NCBI GenBank assembly: GCA_025024175.1
Contig: QCXZ01000137.1
Location: 4,216,001 to 4,280,000 of the forward strand
Direction: 5' to 3'
From: Rhyzopertha dominica
Lineage: Eukaryota > Arthropoda > Insecta > Coleoptera > Bostrichidae
Length of the DNA: 64,000 nt
Position numbers and translations under genes: made by a program. Below, one piece after another: positions 44,701 to 53,060 of the stretch; position 1 is the first letter of the stretch; each line of letters opens with the position of its first letter. The notes beneath the pieces were generated by a model, which was not told where the DNA came from, did no database searches, and saw nothing but the letters and a program-made list of their open reading frames with translations.

Positions 44701-47700
44701 TATTGAAAATGGAACTGTCTTTTAGATTTTCTAGTCATTTTAGTCCTGACTCGTTAGGCAAAAAGATATCCTATAATTTACTTAAGTAACCGGGTGTAAC
44801 TTACGGACTGTATAAATAGTGCTAAATATAGCATTAAATTCGTAGTTCTCTTGCCAAAAAACATAAGTTGCCAAATTTCCAGGCGATACTGCTTAAAATC
44901 ACAAAATTATTGAGAAATTTCAAATTAAAAATACCAACTTTGAACACCCTGTATCTCGTAAACCTGCAACATTTGCATGAGGCATGGTAAGCTCAATCAC
45001 CATATTTTGGTGTGTAGTATATCCATTTCAGAAGTTGACCGTTCTTAATGAATCACCCTGTATACCCCGGCCCTAAATATAACTGTATATTAATTATTTA
45101 TCTACTAAGGGCATAATAAAATTCTTATGGTCCGAGGCGTTATTTTAGCATTTTAGAAATTATAGAAATTAACTATAAAAATAAGGGGAGGTGTTATTTT
45201 TGATTCTTTATCGACTCCATTAGCAAAAATTTGTGGAGTTGGTGAGAAACGGAAGAAAGTGGAAAGAAAGCTGCAGAAGCAACTCTACAATTATTGTCTG
45301 ATGCGAAGTGCAAGGAACATTATGAACATTAATAATAATTAAATACTATGTGACTGATTTAAGATTGTATTTTTCTTTATCTCACTAGCAATTTTATTAC
45401 ACACGGTTCTTAAGTGTGAATAAAACTTCAATTATGAAGTGATTATGGATAAATCTGTATATCCCGTTGCTCTGGCAGTATACATTTAATGTTCAACCAA
45501 AATCTGTTATAAACTAACCAACACCGATTAGTATAAAGCCAACTAGCACCGAATACCATCCTGTATCACCTCGAAGTGACGGTTTTACCTTGGGCGTTCG
45601 GAAGTATGATCTTCTCCTTGGTGTCTGTCCTTTTCAACGAGGAAGATTGAAAATTCTCTACGCCGGCGATGAGTGCATTATGTGTTCTTTCCTGTGCGAC
45701 GTCTACATGCAAATTTACCCAATACATTCAACTGCTGACGTGCTATCTTACAAGTTATCTACTGCATACTAATTGGTGACAAAACAAGCTACGTGCATCA
45801 GGTAAAGAGGGGGACAATGGGATCGTTTTAAGCGACAATCAAAACAGTTGCTTCCTGTGTTTAAAGATAGTTTGCGGGTTCTTGTACTTTATCAAGGTTA
45901 CACCAAATTCTTTAATATAGGAAGAATATTTTACCCTGTGCAAGTGGACTAAACATGTTCTTGTTATTTTCGTTCCCACTCATTTAGCACACAAAAGACT
46001 GGAAGTGTCCATTTAGCTAATACAGAGAAAGCAATATGTGCTTTATCACTACTTTATCAATTAACTATCGTACTCTTTCTTTAGCGTGTAGAATATTTTC
46101 CCATTTCCTGTAGTTTGACATTTAGGGCATTTCTAAAAAATCGTAATTTGACATATGCATTCAACGACTGTTTGCATTTTTTACTTTTATGACCGCGTGC
46201 AATTTTTCATCCCTACATATTTTTGATAAATTAAAAAAAAATCGCTATGGTTTCTTTGCCCAAAAAAGCACGTATTTTTATTGGGTAATGGGTAACTAAT
46301 GCAATGTTCTTCAGCCTGTCTGATAGAAAAAAGTATATAGAAACCTGAAGTTGTTTTCCAATTGCTTTATAGGTGGGCAGACGAAGGAAGAAATGCATTA
46401 TTGATTAACAAGTTTTGCAAAAAAAATTGAGCAAGCTAAAATACGTAATTATAAACGACATCTTTTTTACGCTTCCTATGTGAGATGTTTCACGTAAGCA
46501 GTTAAATACATTAATATTTAACAATCTAAATAATTCATAAAGCTAACCCGACAGAACCATATCTAACGGTTTGTTGTCTTATGATTTGCAACAATATTAT
46601 GTGAAATGCTGCCAAACCCTGAGCAATTCGTCCCAGAATGCAAGCAGAGAGATGCTCCTAATATCTATTATCGAATTACTGCACCCAAAATTCTTGCTGG
46701 AGCATTCAAAATTGTTACTAGGAATACCAACATAAGCTGCATGTTTATGAGTAATAATTAAGTCCAATTCAAGTTCAAAAAACACCGGGTATTTCAATAA
46801 GCAATCAAAAGGCACATCATTGAAAAGGATATTTTTTCCTCATTTCAAAAATGTGTCACACTTGTACAATTTATTGCTTCTGATTTGAGAAAAGTGTAAA
46901 TAAGCCTGACAAGGAACGAAAAGAATGAAAGCAGTTTTCTTTATCGCTAAAATGGACAAAAAAGCTAGGTATTACCATTTTTTCCTCGACTGGTGACAAT
47001 TTTCGTCTAGTTTGATCAATTTATTGCGAATCAGGTAGTCTAAAAGTAAAAAAGAAAAATATGATTCAGTGATTCAGATTTACATTACAGAAGATGCTCA
47101 AAATGTTCCCCATTTACTTCCTGGCAGTAACGCAGCCTTGAGTAAAAGCTTTATAATGTTCTTTGTAGCATATTTGGAGGTAAGTTCTAAATCTGATTAG
47201 GCGTTTTAAATCTTCTGCATTATGTGTCCGATTAGCATAAATACTATTTTTCGGAAAAAGTCAAGCGGCGTCAGATCAGAGGAACGTGCTGTCCATTCTA
47301 TCGATCCGCTCCTACCAATCCATCTGTCTGGAAATATCGCATTCAAATATCCACCAACGTTAACTGCAAAATGGAGCGGTGCACCATCTTGCTGAAACAA
47401 TATCTGTTCAGAAGGATGCGCAGCATTTTCACGATTAGGGAACAGACGAATAAGTTCTGGTATAATGTGTTCGCGTATAAGAGCTGTAAATACTTGACTG
47501 CATTTAGATTTCCATCGATGAAAAAAGGCCCAATAACGTTCTCACCGATAATACCACACCATTCACTTTCTGAGGGTGTTGTGTGTGGACTTGTTCCATC
47601 CAATGAGGATTTGTGTCCGACCAATATCTGCAATTATGTCTATTCACATTACCGCTGAGGCAAAAAGTCGCTTCATCAGAACACATAATCCAATTTAAAA

Positions 47701-49164
47701 TGTTTCTATCTTCATCTATCATGTTCATAGCAGTTTCGCAAGATTCTATGCTACGATCGAAACCATCTTCGCTCAGTTCTTGTAATAAGTGGATTTTGTA
47801 TGGATGAAACTTCTCTTTTTTGAAAATTTTCAGAACAGATCTTCTGCTAATATGGTGAGTGAGAGCACGCTGTTGTACGGAGCACTAAGGATTCTCTTGC
47901 ACATCTAAAAGGACATTCAAGCTACTTTCCTCTTCGTAGCAACCTTTGGACGTCCTGGTTTTTGACGATTTTTAATACCGCCGGTTTCGTCAAAACGTTG
48001 CAATGTTTTAATAACCGTTGATCTGGCAATTGGTTTACGATCTTCATGAATTGCATTGTAGAGTGCAACTACTTCCGAATAACTTCTATCTCCATAACCA
48101 ATCATCATCAAAATTTCGATGCGATCATGTTCAGTTAATTGAGGCATTGCGATTGCGAATAACAAAGTGAATGAAAATTATCACCAGTCACGACAAAAAT
48201 GGAGACACCTGGAGGTTTTGTTCTTACTTAGCGGTAACGAACATGGTTTTTATCCCGAAGTTTTTTGCAAGACCCAAGTTTGTTATTACAATTTCCTCAA
48301 GTTAGAAGCAATAAACTGTACAAGTGTGATACGTTTTTGTAGTCAGGAAAATATCCTTTTCAATGATGTGCCTTTTGACCCCCCTTTCCATTAAGAAATG
48401 AAACTTGCGCCCATATCTCGGAAACAAGAGCTGACACTGAGTTGAAAAAATTCCAGAAAATGCAGAAATATCGTGCAGGTTCCATACCTGTTTCGGGTCT
48501 CCTATACGAACTACTGACGGTGGCTCGTTTAAAATTAAACACTTGGTAAAATTGAAAAACACTATTTTATGGATGGTTTTGAAAGCACTTCTAAAATGAT
48601 TTCCTAATGACATGCTAACAGAGGTAATTTTAGATTACGAAGAACATGCCTCCAAATAACTTTTAGCTCACTGTGTAGCGCACCATGTCAATTACACTTA
48701 ATTTTTTTTTTAATTTGGTATATTTAACCTTTTGAGTTTCTGCATTTCATATAACAACTTAATAAACTGTAATAGTGTATTTCTATGCTTGCACCAATTA
48801 ATTACGTTGTTCAAAACATCCTACCATCACGTCTGCGCCAACTTGTTTACCAAACAACCGTTTTAGTAACGTGGGTACAAGGTGAAAAACAGGTGCGGAT
48901 CTACATAAAACAGGTGTGGGAGTTGGCTACGTCAAAAATAGATTCGTTAATTAACGATACAACCACAGTAATGATGCATTCATATCATGTATTTGACGAC
49001 CAGTAAATAGAGCACTTACCTTCGGCAGAAGGAAGAACAATTTTCTCCTGAGTATCGGCGTTCTTAAGATTACCAGTCTTGAAACCCTCCAACTCGCTCT
49101 TGAGGTCTCCTGCTACCCTTGGGAGGTCCTTCAGGGCAGGTGCTTCTGGTACTGGACAGGACAT
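29646..49164 (-). CDS. cib: Ciboulot-like beta-thymosin/WH2 repeat protein, 5 coding exons
   Basis: Actin-monomer-binding protein of the beta-thymosin family; Drosophila Ciboulot promotes actin assembly in the growing brain. Exons in order on the minus strand: 49164-49020, 45702-45589, 33232-33119, 30396-30283, 29785-29646, all phase 1 and GT-AG, giving 208 residues. Five repeats are visible, each with a helix, a central LK(H/R)-T-x-T-x-EK linker and a [ILNV]-x-LP end: [52 protein letters not shown] and [13 protein letters not shown]. Drosophila Ciboulot has three repeats, so this copy is longer. The three middle exons are symmetric 114-bp cassettes of 38 residues, so any could be skipped without a frameshift. 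The ATG directly follows a splice acceptor, so a 5' UTR exon lies upstream, not located. Confidence 0.94.
29786..30282 (-). other. cib intron 4
   Basis: 497-bp AT-rich intron. A plus-strand open frame (29948-30271) has no recognisable family and no coding-like composition. Confidence 0.55.
30283..30396 (-). CDS. cib: cib coding exon 4 (repeat 4, 114 bp)
   Basis: Encodes [18 protein letters not shown] and [16 protein letters not shown]. Exactly 114 bp with phase 1 at both ends. This is the most diverged repeat: Met replaces the usual Leu before the KH linker, and Ala replaces the first Thr. Confidence 0.92.
30397..33118 (-). other. cib intron 3
   Basis: 2.7-kb very AT-rich intron. The only structure I recognise is a degraded hammerhead-like motif at 31543-31584, probably the end of a decayed Penelope-like element. 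No coding exon seen. Confidence 0.55.
31543..31584 (-). ncRNA. Degraded hammerhead-ribozyme-like motif
   Basis: On the minus strand, in order: stem I strand UGGCA, core CUGAUGA, an extra U, stem II arms GUC and GAC around an A/U-rich loop, then GACA where GAAA is expected, a short self-complementary AGUGCU, and the second stem I strand UGCCA. The layout matches the two motifs at 38231 and 39844. The change inside GAAA would be expected to abolish cleavage. Confidence 0.45.
33119..33232 (-). CDS. cib: cib coding exon 3 (repeat 3, 114 bp)
   Basis: Encodes [18 protein letters not shown] and [16 protein letters not shown], the most canonical beta-thymosin repeat of the five. Acceptor CAG at 33233-33235, donor GTATGA; phase 1 at both ends. 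Confidence 0.95.
34100..35200 (-). pseudogene. Non-LTR retrotransposon (LINE) reverse transcriptase, 3' part, broken
   Basis: The minus strand shows the RT motif [13 protein letters not shown] near 35100-35160, then VADDMAL, the catalytic YxDD box with its first residue changed, near 35060. A C-terminal region follows: [31 protein letters not shown], then CGAP and a terminal stop at 34100-34102. This order is typical of jockey/CR1-type LINE proteins. Frameshifts (for example near 34197) and Ns break the frame. It lies in cib intron 2 in the same orientation as cib. The 5' part is missing. Confidence 0.75.
35301..35372 (-). pseudogene. Tc1/mariner-like transposase fossil (second catalytic-Asp motif)
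   Basis: The minus strand encodes [20 protein letters not shown], the family's QDGAPxHY block holding the second catalytic Asp. It is isolated, with no adjoining transposase frame or terminal repeats, and sits against the 5' side of the LINE remnant. Confidence 0.65.
35472..35923 (-). other. Overlapping open frames of unknown origin
   Basis: Two overlapping minus-strand frames (35923-35600 and 35711-35472) could be one broken coding region rich in Lys, Gln and Cys. I do not recognise the product. The position next to LINE and transposase debris suggests a mobile-element origin, but nothing in the sequence proves it. Confidence 0.25.
35940..37550. other. Unassigned AT-rich stretch in cib intron 2
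   Basis: No terminal repeats, known domains or convincing exons. Short open frames at 36660-36863 and 37196-37453 (plus strand) are unrecognised; the latter has a helical, Lys/Leu-rich composition but no ancestor I can name. Confidence 0.4.
37557..37919 (-). other. Unrecognised open frame with one membrane segment
   Basis: 121 codons are open on the minus strand. A hydrophobic run of about 21 residues ([20 protein letters not shown]) is followed by [18 protein letters not shown]. No ATG precedes the hydrophobic run in frame, so this would have to be an internal exon or a remnant. The CPENW phrase recalls the start of C-type-lectin-like domains, but the rest does not follow that pattern. I assign no function. 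Confidence 0.3.
38231..38275 (-). ncRNA. Hammerhead-ribozyme-like motif, left end
   Basis: Minus-strand RNA in order: stem I strand GUUGUA, core CUGACGA, one extra U, stem II arms GACUAC and GUAGUC around loop CUU, core GAAA, the self-complementary AGCGCU acting as a minimal stem III, C as the cleavage base, then UACAAU, which pairs with the first strand. All conserved core bases are present. The extra U at the foot of stem II is the one oddity. The very short stem III resembles hammerheads of Penelope-like elements, thought to act as dimers. Confidence 0.6.
38661..38721 (-). pseudogene. GIY-YIG endonuclease fragment of Penelope-like element
   Basis: Encodes [20 protein letters not shown], with the two-Cys lead and the [10 protein letters not shown] phrase typical of the GIY-YIG domain in Penelope-like elements. 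Stops follow immediately and precede it; only this piece is left. Confidence 0.6.
38964..39811. mobile_element. Element inserted in the right arm of the Penelope-like remnant
   Basis: Bounded by ACTTCCACATCCAA (38964-38977) and the inverse TTGAATGTGGAAGT (39798-39811), with one mismatch. The flanking Penelope arm is interrupted exactly here relative to its left copy. About 850 bp, no transposase recognised. Target duplication unclear. Confidence 0.5.
39844..39888 (+). ncRNA. Hammerhead-ribozyme-like motif, right end
   Basis: Same layout as the left motif but on the plus strand: GUUGUA, UUGACGA, U, GAUUAC/GUAGUC stem II, GAAA, AGCGCU, C, UACAAU. The first core base is U where C is required, so this copy is probably inactive, while stem I and the GAAA box remain intact. 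Confidence 0.55.
40443..40564 (+). CDS. Candidate first coding exon of an unrecognised small gene antisense to cib
   Basis: Begins with ATG in a good context (A at -3), preceded in frame by TAA. Encodes [17 protein letters not shown], then [20 protein letters not shown] and WGM, 40 codons plus two bases, before a donor GG/GTAATC. Composition is clearly more coding-like and GC-richer than the surrounding intron. It has a CxxC pair near the N-terminus. Its phase fits the candidate exon at 50661. I do not recognise the protein. Confidence 0.4.
41187..43325 (+). mobile_element. FLYWCH-type MULE (Mutator-like) transposon nested in the Tc1/mariner-like element
   Basis: 2139 bp bounded by 8-bp duplications ATTTTAAA (41179-41186 and 43326-43333), a length normal for Mutator-like elements. 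The ends share TATAGTTGGGCC in inverted orientation, and a second AGTTGGGCCA/TGGCCCAACT pair lies just inside each end. Removing it restores the host inverted repeat exactly, as comparison with the right arm at ~44640 shows. It encodes one transposase, frameshifted near its end. Confidence 0.88.
41576..42929 (+). pseudogene. FLYWCH zinc finger / MULE transposase, one frameshift
   Basis: The first frame (41576-42670, 364 codons) has an N-terminal FLYWCH zinc finger: [20 protein letters not shown], then C and the closing SHNHKED His pair (~residues 10-65). A MULE catalytic domain follows: [13 protein letters not shown] with the first Asp, [32 protein letters not shown] with the second Asp, and [13 protein letters not shown], the C-x2-H-like motif in which His is Tyr. 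A +1 frameshift between about 42630 and 42657 moves the reading to [20 protein letters not shown] and an end at 42927-42929. The conserved stretch around the shift also looks shortened. Transposition function is probably lost. Known insect relatives include Phantom-type MULEs, which I cannot confirm here. Confidence 0.82.
43518..44538 (+). pseudogene. Tc1/mariner-like transposase, broken, first catalytic Asp changed
   Basis: Starts [20 protein letters not shown] with a helix-turn-helix region and [15 protein letters not shown] (~residues 70-95). Frame breaks occur near 43840 and 44080 and an in-frame stop falls near 44302. Catalytic blocks: LHFTNEATF, where the usual SDEA Asp is Asn; [10 protein letters not shown]; and [12 protein letters not shown]. 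Counting across the breaks, 36 residues separate the second and third acidic positions. The C-terminus is the family's HFEHVL. Three Ns are present. It is inactive. Confidence 0.85.
45063..45588. other. Non-coding part of cib intron 1-2 region, next to the transposon
   Basis: AT-rich stretch between the right transposon end and cib exon 2. A short coding-like run near 45230-45340 (Lys/Arg/Gln-rich) has stops in each frame and no recognised family. Confidence 0.4.
45589..45702 (-). CDS. cib: cib coding exon 2 (repeat 2, 114 bp)
   Basis: Encodes [18 protein letters not shown] and [16 protein letters not shown]. Acceptor TAG at 45703-45705, donor GTAAAA. Exactly 114 bp and phase 1 at both ends, like exons 3 and 4. 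Confidence 0.94.
46801..48380 (-). mobile_element. Second Tc1/mariner-like transposon with ~200-bp inverted ends
   Basis: Inverted ends share AAAAGGCACATCATTGAAAA near 46807 and its complement near 48375. Similarity continues inward for about 200 bp on each side, including the phrase ACTGGTGAYAATTTTC (46993 and 48180 regions). The outermost bases are less clear, so the ends may shift by 10-20 bp and the TA target cannot be fixed. A broken transposase lies on the minus strand. The element is in cib intron 1. Confidence 0.75.
47085..48147 (-). pseudogene. Tc1/mariner-like transposase, multiply frameshifted
   Basis: Starts [20 protein letters not shown], with the helix-turn-helix phrase [20 protein letters not shown] and a KPGRPK linker. 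Catalytic blocks: [22 protein letters not shown] and [12 protein letters not shown], with 36 residues between the last two Asp positions. It ends [12 protein letters not shown] (47085-47087). Stops and frame breaks near 47920, 47510 and 47220 make it non-functional, although all three catalytic Asp positions survive. Confidence 0.83.
48381..49019. other. cib intron 1, proximal part
   Basis: AT-rich with no recognised element or exon. Minus-strand open frames at 48302-48613 run from the transposon end into unique sequence and have no known family. Confidence 0.45.
49020..49164 (-). CDS. cib: cib coding exon 1 (start and repeat 1)
   Basis: The start ATG (complement of 49162-49164) encodes [20 protein letters not shown], then LKSELEGF and [16 protein letters not shown]. 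This parallels Drosophila Ciboulot's N-terminus (ALKDLP, L-x-SQLEGF). The sequence before ATG is a strong acceptor (pyrimidine-rich, CCAG), so the 5' UTR is spliced on from upstream. Donor GTAAGT at 49019-49014. Confidence 0.94.
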
Positions 49165-50660
49165 CTGGAAGACGAAATAGTGGGTCAGCTAAGGGTCAAT
49201 TTGTAACACGAATACGCGTCCGCATTGCGAAGTATCAAGAGTTTTAAGAAAATGTTAGGAATTTAACTTTTGCATATTTGTGACACATGTCATGACGAAA
49301 ACAGAAATTTACTGCACCGTCATTTAAGGTTTAGAATCTAGATGGTACTTCATTCTATTCTTCTTCACAAAAAATAATATTTTTAAAATAATCTTAGCAA
49401 CTTCAACGTCGTATTCCATATTTAAATATTTTTTTTGAACATCTGTCCTGTAACACTGTTTTATTTTCGGTAACCTGCTTATGACAAATAGGAATTGTCA
49501 GTCGAATGTTAAACTAGGTACAATTATTTGTTAAGTTTTCATTATTTATAATCTGTTTAAAAATGACAACTCTATTAGTGGGCGAAGTACACCTACTCCA
49601 TTAAATGCAATTTGTCTTTGACCAAGGTCTAAAGGCCACTGCTATGGCAGACTCAATTATTGGAGTATAAAGGTGTCCCACCCCTGTTTTTAACCATTTA
49701 ACTGCAACAGTTTTAGAGTTAGGAAAAATGAAAATGTCGTTTTTATATCGATTTTAAATGTTTTTTTAATGATTCCGAAAATAATTTTTAGGGCACTTTT
49801 TAAATCAGATACGAAATTTATACAATAGAATTTTTATGGTTAACCAAACGGTTTTATGTTTATTGTTGTTTCAATGCTGTATTAAATTTGTACTGAGAAT
49901 TAAATCCCATCAAAAACATAAAATGTATAAACATGTAAATCTCGCAATGCTGTCCTTTCACTGCAAAAAGGTCTAAGATTATTAAGGCTTATATCGTTTA
50001 CAATCCGGAAATTTTGAACCGCCGGATATTCTTTTTTGTTCAAGCTATTACACATATAGGAAAAGACGCTCCGAGTCTTGCAATAACGATTTAGTACATC
50101 ATCTACAGTGGATAGATGCATTTTCAGTTTTTTGCAATGATGTGCCTAGGACGCTGTGGATTTCTTAACCATTTGTCAACAACCTTTCGTCGATGCTCCT
50201 CTTCATTCATTTTTTTATAATCAAAATGTTAAGAACAAATAAATAACTTCACAAAATTTTTAAATTACGTACTAACCAGCGCAAAATGACAATGACAGCG
50301 TATGTAAATAAATTTATAAGACTAATTCATTATTAAGTTAATTGTGTTGGACATTGTTGCTATGCTCCATATCTATGATGATGGCAAAAATACCAATTAA
50401 TAACCAAGGATTATCTGGATGTTACCGAACATATTCATTTTAAAATATAACATGACACAAGCCAGTCGTAAATAAATCCATTTAGCATTGATACGGTCGC
50501 TTTATTAATGGAAATATAACTTCAAATTAAACTAGGGGAATATATGCAGATAAAAAAGCAATAAAAAACTGTCAGTGGGAGCCAATACTGGTCAGATATA
50601 TTGCTTTTAGAAAATACAGGTACATTTCAAATGCTTAAAGTTCTCGTACTTATTTTTCAG
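49165..50660. other. Upstream region of cib first coding exon
   Basis: AT-rich. It probably includes the cib 5' UTR intron, but I cannot place the 5' exon or promoter. No element ends recognised. Confidence 0.4.
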
Positions 50661-50835
50661 CCTTCTACATCCAGCCAAGAAAGAAGCAAGTGATATTGAC
50701 AACGAATCAGTAAAATTATTAAGGGAAGAACATATGCACGACTTATTTCTTCACGCTTCAATCAATTCAGAACTGCAAAACCGTAGTAGCAAATTAAGAA
50801 ATCTAAGCAGTTTAACATTCTCTGTGTCCAAATAA
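50661..50835 (+). CDS. Candidate terminal coding exon of an unrecognised small gene antisense to cib
   Basis: Acceptor TATTTTTCAG ends at 50660. The exon reads LLHPAKKEASDIDNESVKLL, REEHMHDLFLHASINSELQ, then NRSSKLRNLSSLTFSVSK and TAA at 50833-50835. This 58-codon open run is hydrophilic and balanced, unlike chance AT-rich translation. It needs a phase-2 partner, which the exon at 40443-40564 supplies (GG+C). Joined, the product would be 98 residues, possibly helical in its C-terminal half. The intervening ~10-kb intron would contain cib exons 1 and 2 on the other strand. Not recognised; intermediate exons may exist. Confidence 0.4.
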
Positions 50836-51404
50836 CGGACACCAGTCTGGAACATCTAATTGCCGGCTAATTAAAGAAAGATAACGGCGATTATTCACCG
50901 TCGGCAGAACAGAACGACAAGAACGAAAACTTAGTACCGGAGGTTATTCTTTAAAACGGTATACGTCAGGTTTAATTATAGCTGTTTGTCATGAAAGCTT
51001 TCTAGTGAAAACAAGGTTCATATCACGAGCATCCTTAGCTGTAGTATGTGGAAGATAAGGATTAAAATTAATAACGGAAAAGATGGGATGCACGTATTAT
51101 GTAGGCGAAATTATAATTAATCTTACTGCCAAAACTACCTACAGTTTGAATTCGATTCACTAAACTAACAATTATCAAAGCCACTATTAGTCGCAATAAA
51201 CCTAAGTACATTTTAAAATTAATATTAAGGGTACCTACTTACAACAGGTAACCAATCAGTCCATCCGTTAAGCAGTCAAATCCTCATTATTTTTCACTTA
51301 ACAAATGTTTAGATACTGCTCGTTACTGTTAATTACTATTCAGTATGAAAATGATAAGTGCAGTTTACTTTTTCTGATTCACACAAACGCCTATGTTGCT
51401 AGAA
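50836..51404. other. AT-rich stretch before satellite array 2
   Basis: No exon or element recognised. It may hold the 3' UTR of the candidate gene ending at 50835. Confidence 0.35.
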
Positions 51405-53060
51405 TGTGACAAAAAATAGATTCAGCTCAAAATCGACGTACTGATGTATTTTGAACTACAGAATTCAAAAATGTGCACTAAAATGAGCTAGGACTGCGGG
51501 CATCCTAAATAAGGATACTTTCCGAGCGAACCGTTGTAGCTAGCGACCAACTGTACCATTTCGAAATTAAGGAGGTCTAAATCAGTAAGTATACTTGTAT
51601 TCAGCTGAATCGGAGACGAAAAAATTTTAAGGTCAAAAAAGAACAAAGGGGTTATCAGCCTAGGATGTTTTGTGATTTTCGACAAAAAATAGATTTAGCT
51701 CAAAATCGACGTACAGATGTATTTTGAGCTGCAATTTCAAAAATGTGCTCTAAAATGAGCTAGGACTGCGGGCGGCCTAAATAAGGACACTTTCCGAGCA
51801 AACCGTTGTAGCTAGCGACCAACTGAGGCCAATTCCGAAATTCAGGAGGTCCAAATCAGTAAGTATACGTGTATTCAGCTGAATCGGAGACGAAAAAGTT
51901 TTAAGGTCAAAAAAGAACAAAGAATGTTTTGTGATTTTTGACAAAAAAAATAAAATTAGCTCAAAATCGACGTACAGATGTATTTTGAGCTGCAGATTTC
52001 AAAAATGTGCTCTAAAATGAGCTAGGACTGCGGGCGGCCTAAATAAGGACACTTTTCGAGCGAACCGTTTTAACTAGCGACCAATTGAGATTATTCCGAA
52101 ATTCAGGAGGTCCAAATCAGTAAGTATACTTGTATTCAGCTGAATCGGAGACGAAAAAGTTTTAAGGTCAAAAAAGAACAAAGGATGTTTTGTGATTTTT
52201 GACAAAAAAATAGATTTAGCACAAAATCGACGTACAGATGTATTTTGAGCTGCAGATTTCAAAAATGTGCTCTAAAATGAGCTAGGACTGCGGGCGGCCT
52301 AAAAAAGGACACTTTCCGAGCGAACCGTTGTAGCTAGCGACCAATTGAGATTATTCCGAAATTCAGGAGGTCCAAATCAGTAAGTATACTTGTATTCAGC
52401 TGAATCGGAGACGAACAAATTTTAAGGTCAAAAAAAGAACAAAGGCTAGCCTTGGATGTTTTGTGATTTTTGACAAAAAATAGATTTAGCTCAAAATCGA
52501 CGTACAGATGTATTTTGAGCTGCAGATTTCAAAAATGTGCTCTAAAATGAGCTAGGACTGCGGGCGGCCTAAAAAAGGACACTTTCCGAGTGAACCGTTG
52601 TAGCTAGCGACCAATTGAGACCATTCCGAAATTCAGGAGGTCCAAATCAGTAAGTATACTTGTATTCAGCTGAATCGGAGACGAAAAAATTTTTAGGTCA
52701 AAAAAGAACAAAGGGGTTGGGATGTTTTGTGATTTTCGACAAAAAATAGATTTAGCTCAAAATCGACGTACAGATGTATTTAGAGCTGCAGATTTCAAAA
52801 ATGTGCTCTAAAATGGGCTAGAACTGCGGGCATCCTAAGGACACTTTCTGAGCGAACGGTTGTAGNTAGCGACCAACCGAGACCATTTCGAAATTCAGGA
52901 GGTCAAAATCAGTAAGTATACNGTGTATTTAANTGAATCGGAGACGAAACAATTTTAAGGTCAAAAAAAAAACAAAGGGGTTGTTCTTGGATGTTTTGTG
53001 ATTTTCGACAAAAATAGATTTGGCTCAAAATCGACGTACAGATGTATTTTGAACTGCAGA
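51405..53060 (-). repeat. Satellite array 2: about 6-7 copies of a ~265-bp monomer, inverted relative of array 1
   Basis: TCAAAATCGACGTAC recurs at about 51428, 51699, 51961, 52222, 52493, 52759 and 53024 (steps 261-271). Its reverse complement aligns along the whole length with array 1. Shared phrases, in the same order, include AACCCCTTTGTTSTTTTTTS, GTCTCCGATT, CTACAACGGTTCG/CTGCAACGGTTCG, TCCTAGCTCATTT and AGCTCAAAATACATC. So it is the same satellite family, a different subfamily, on the opposite strand. Confidence 0.9.

Larger units (their letters stand above)
40792..45060 (+). mobile_element. Tc1/mariner-like transposon with long (~400-bp) inverted ends, split by a MULE
   Basis: Starts CAGGGTGAATCATTAAGAA at 40792 and ends with its inverse at 45060, with TA on both sides (40790-40791, 45061-45062). 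The inverted repeats run about 400 bp (40792-~41186, continuing after the MULE at 43326, against ~44640-45060) with many mismatches, so the copy is old. It carries a broken transposase (43518-44538) and a MULE inserted in the left inverted repeat. Without the MULE the element would be about 2.1 kb. Confidence 0.88.
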
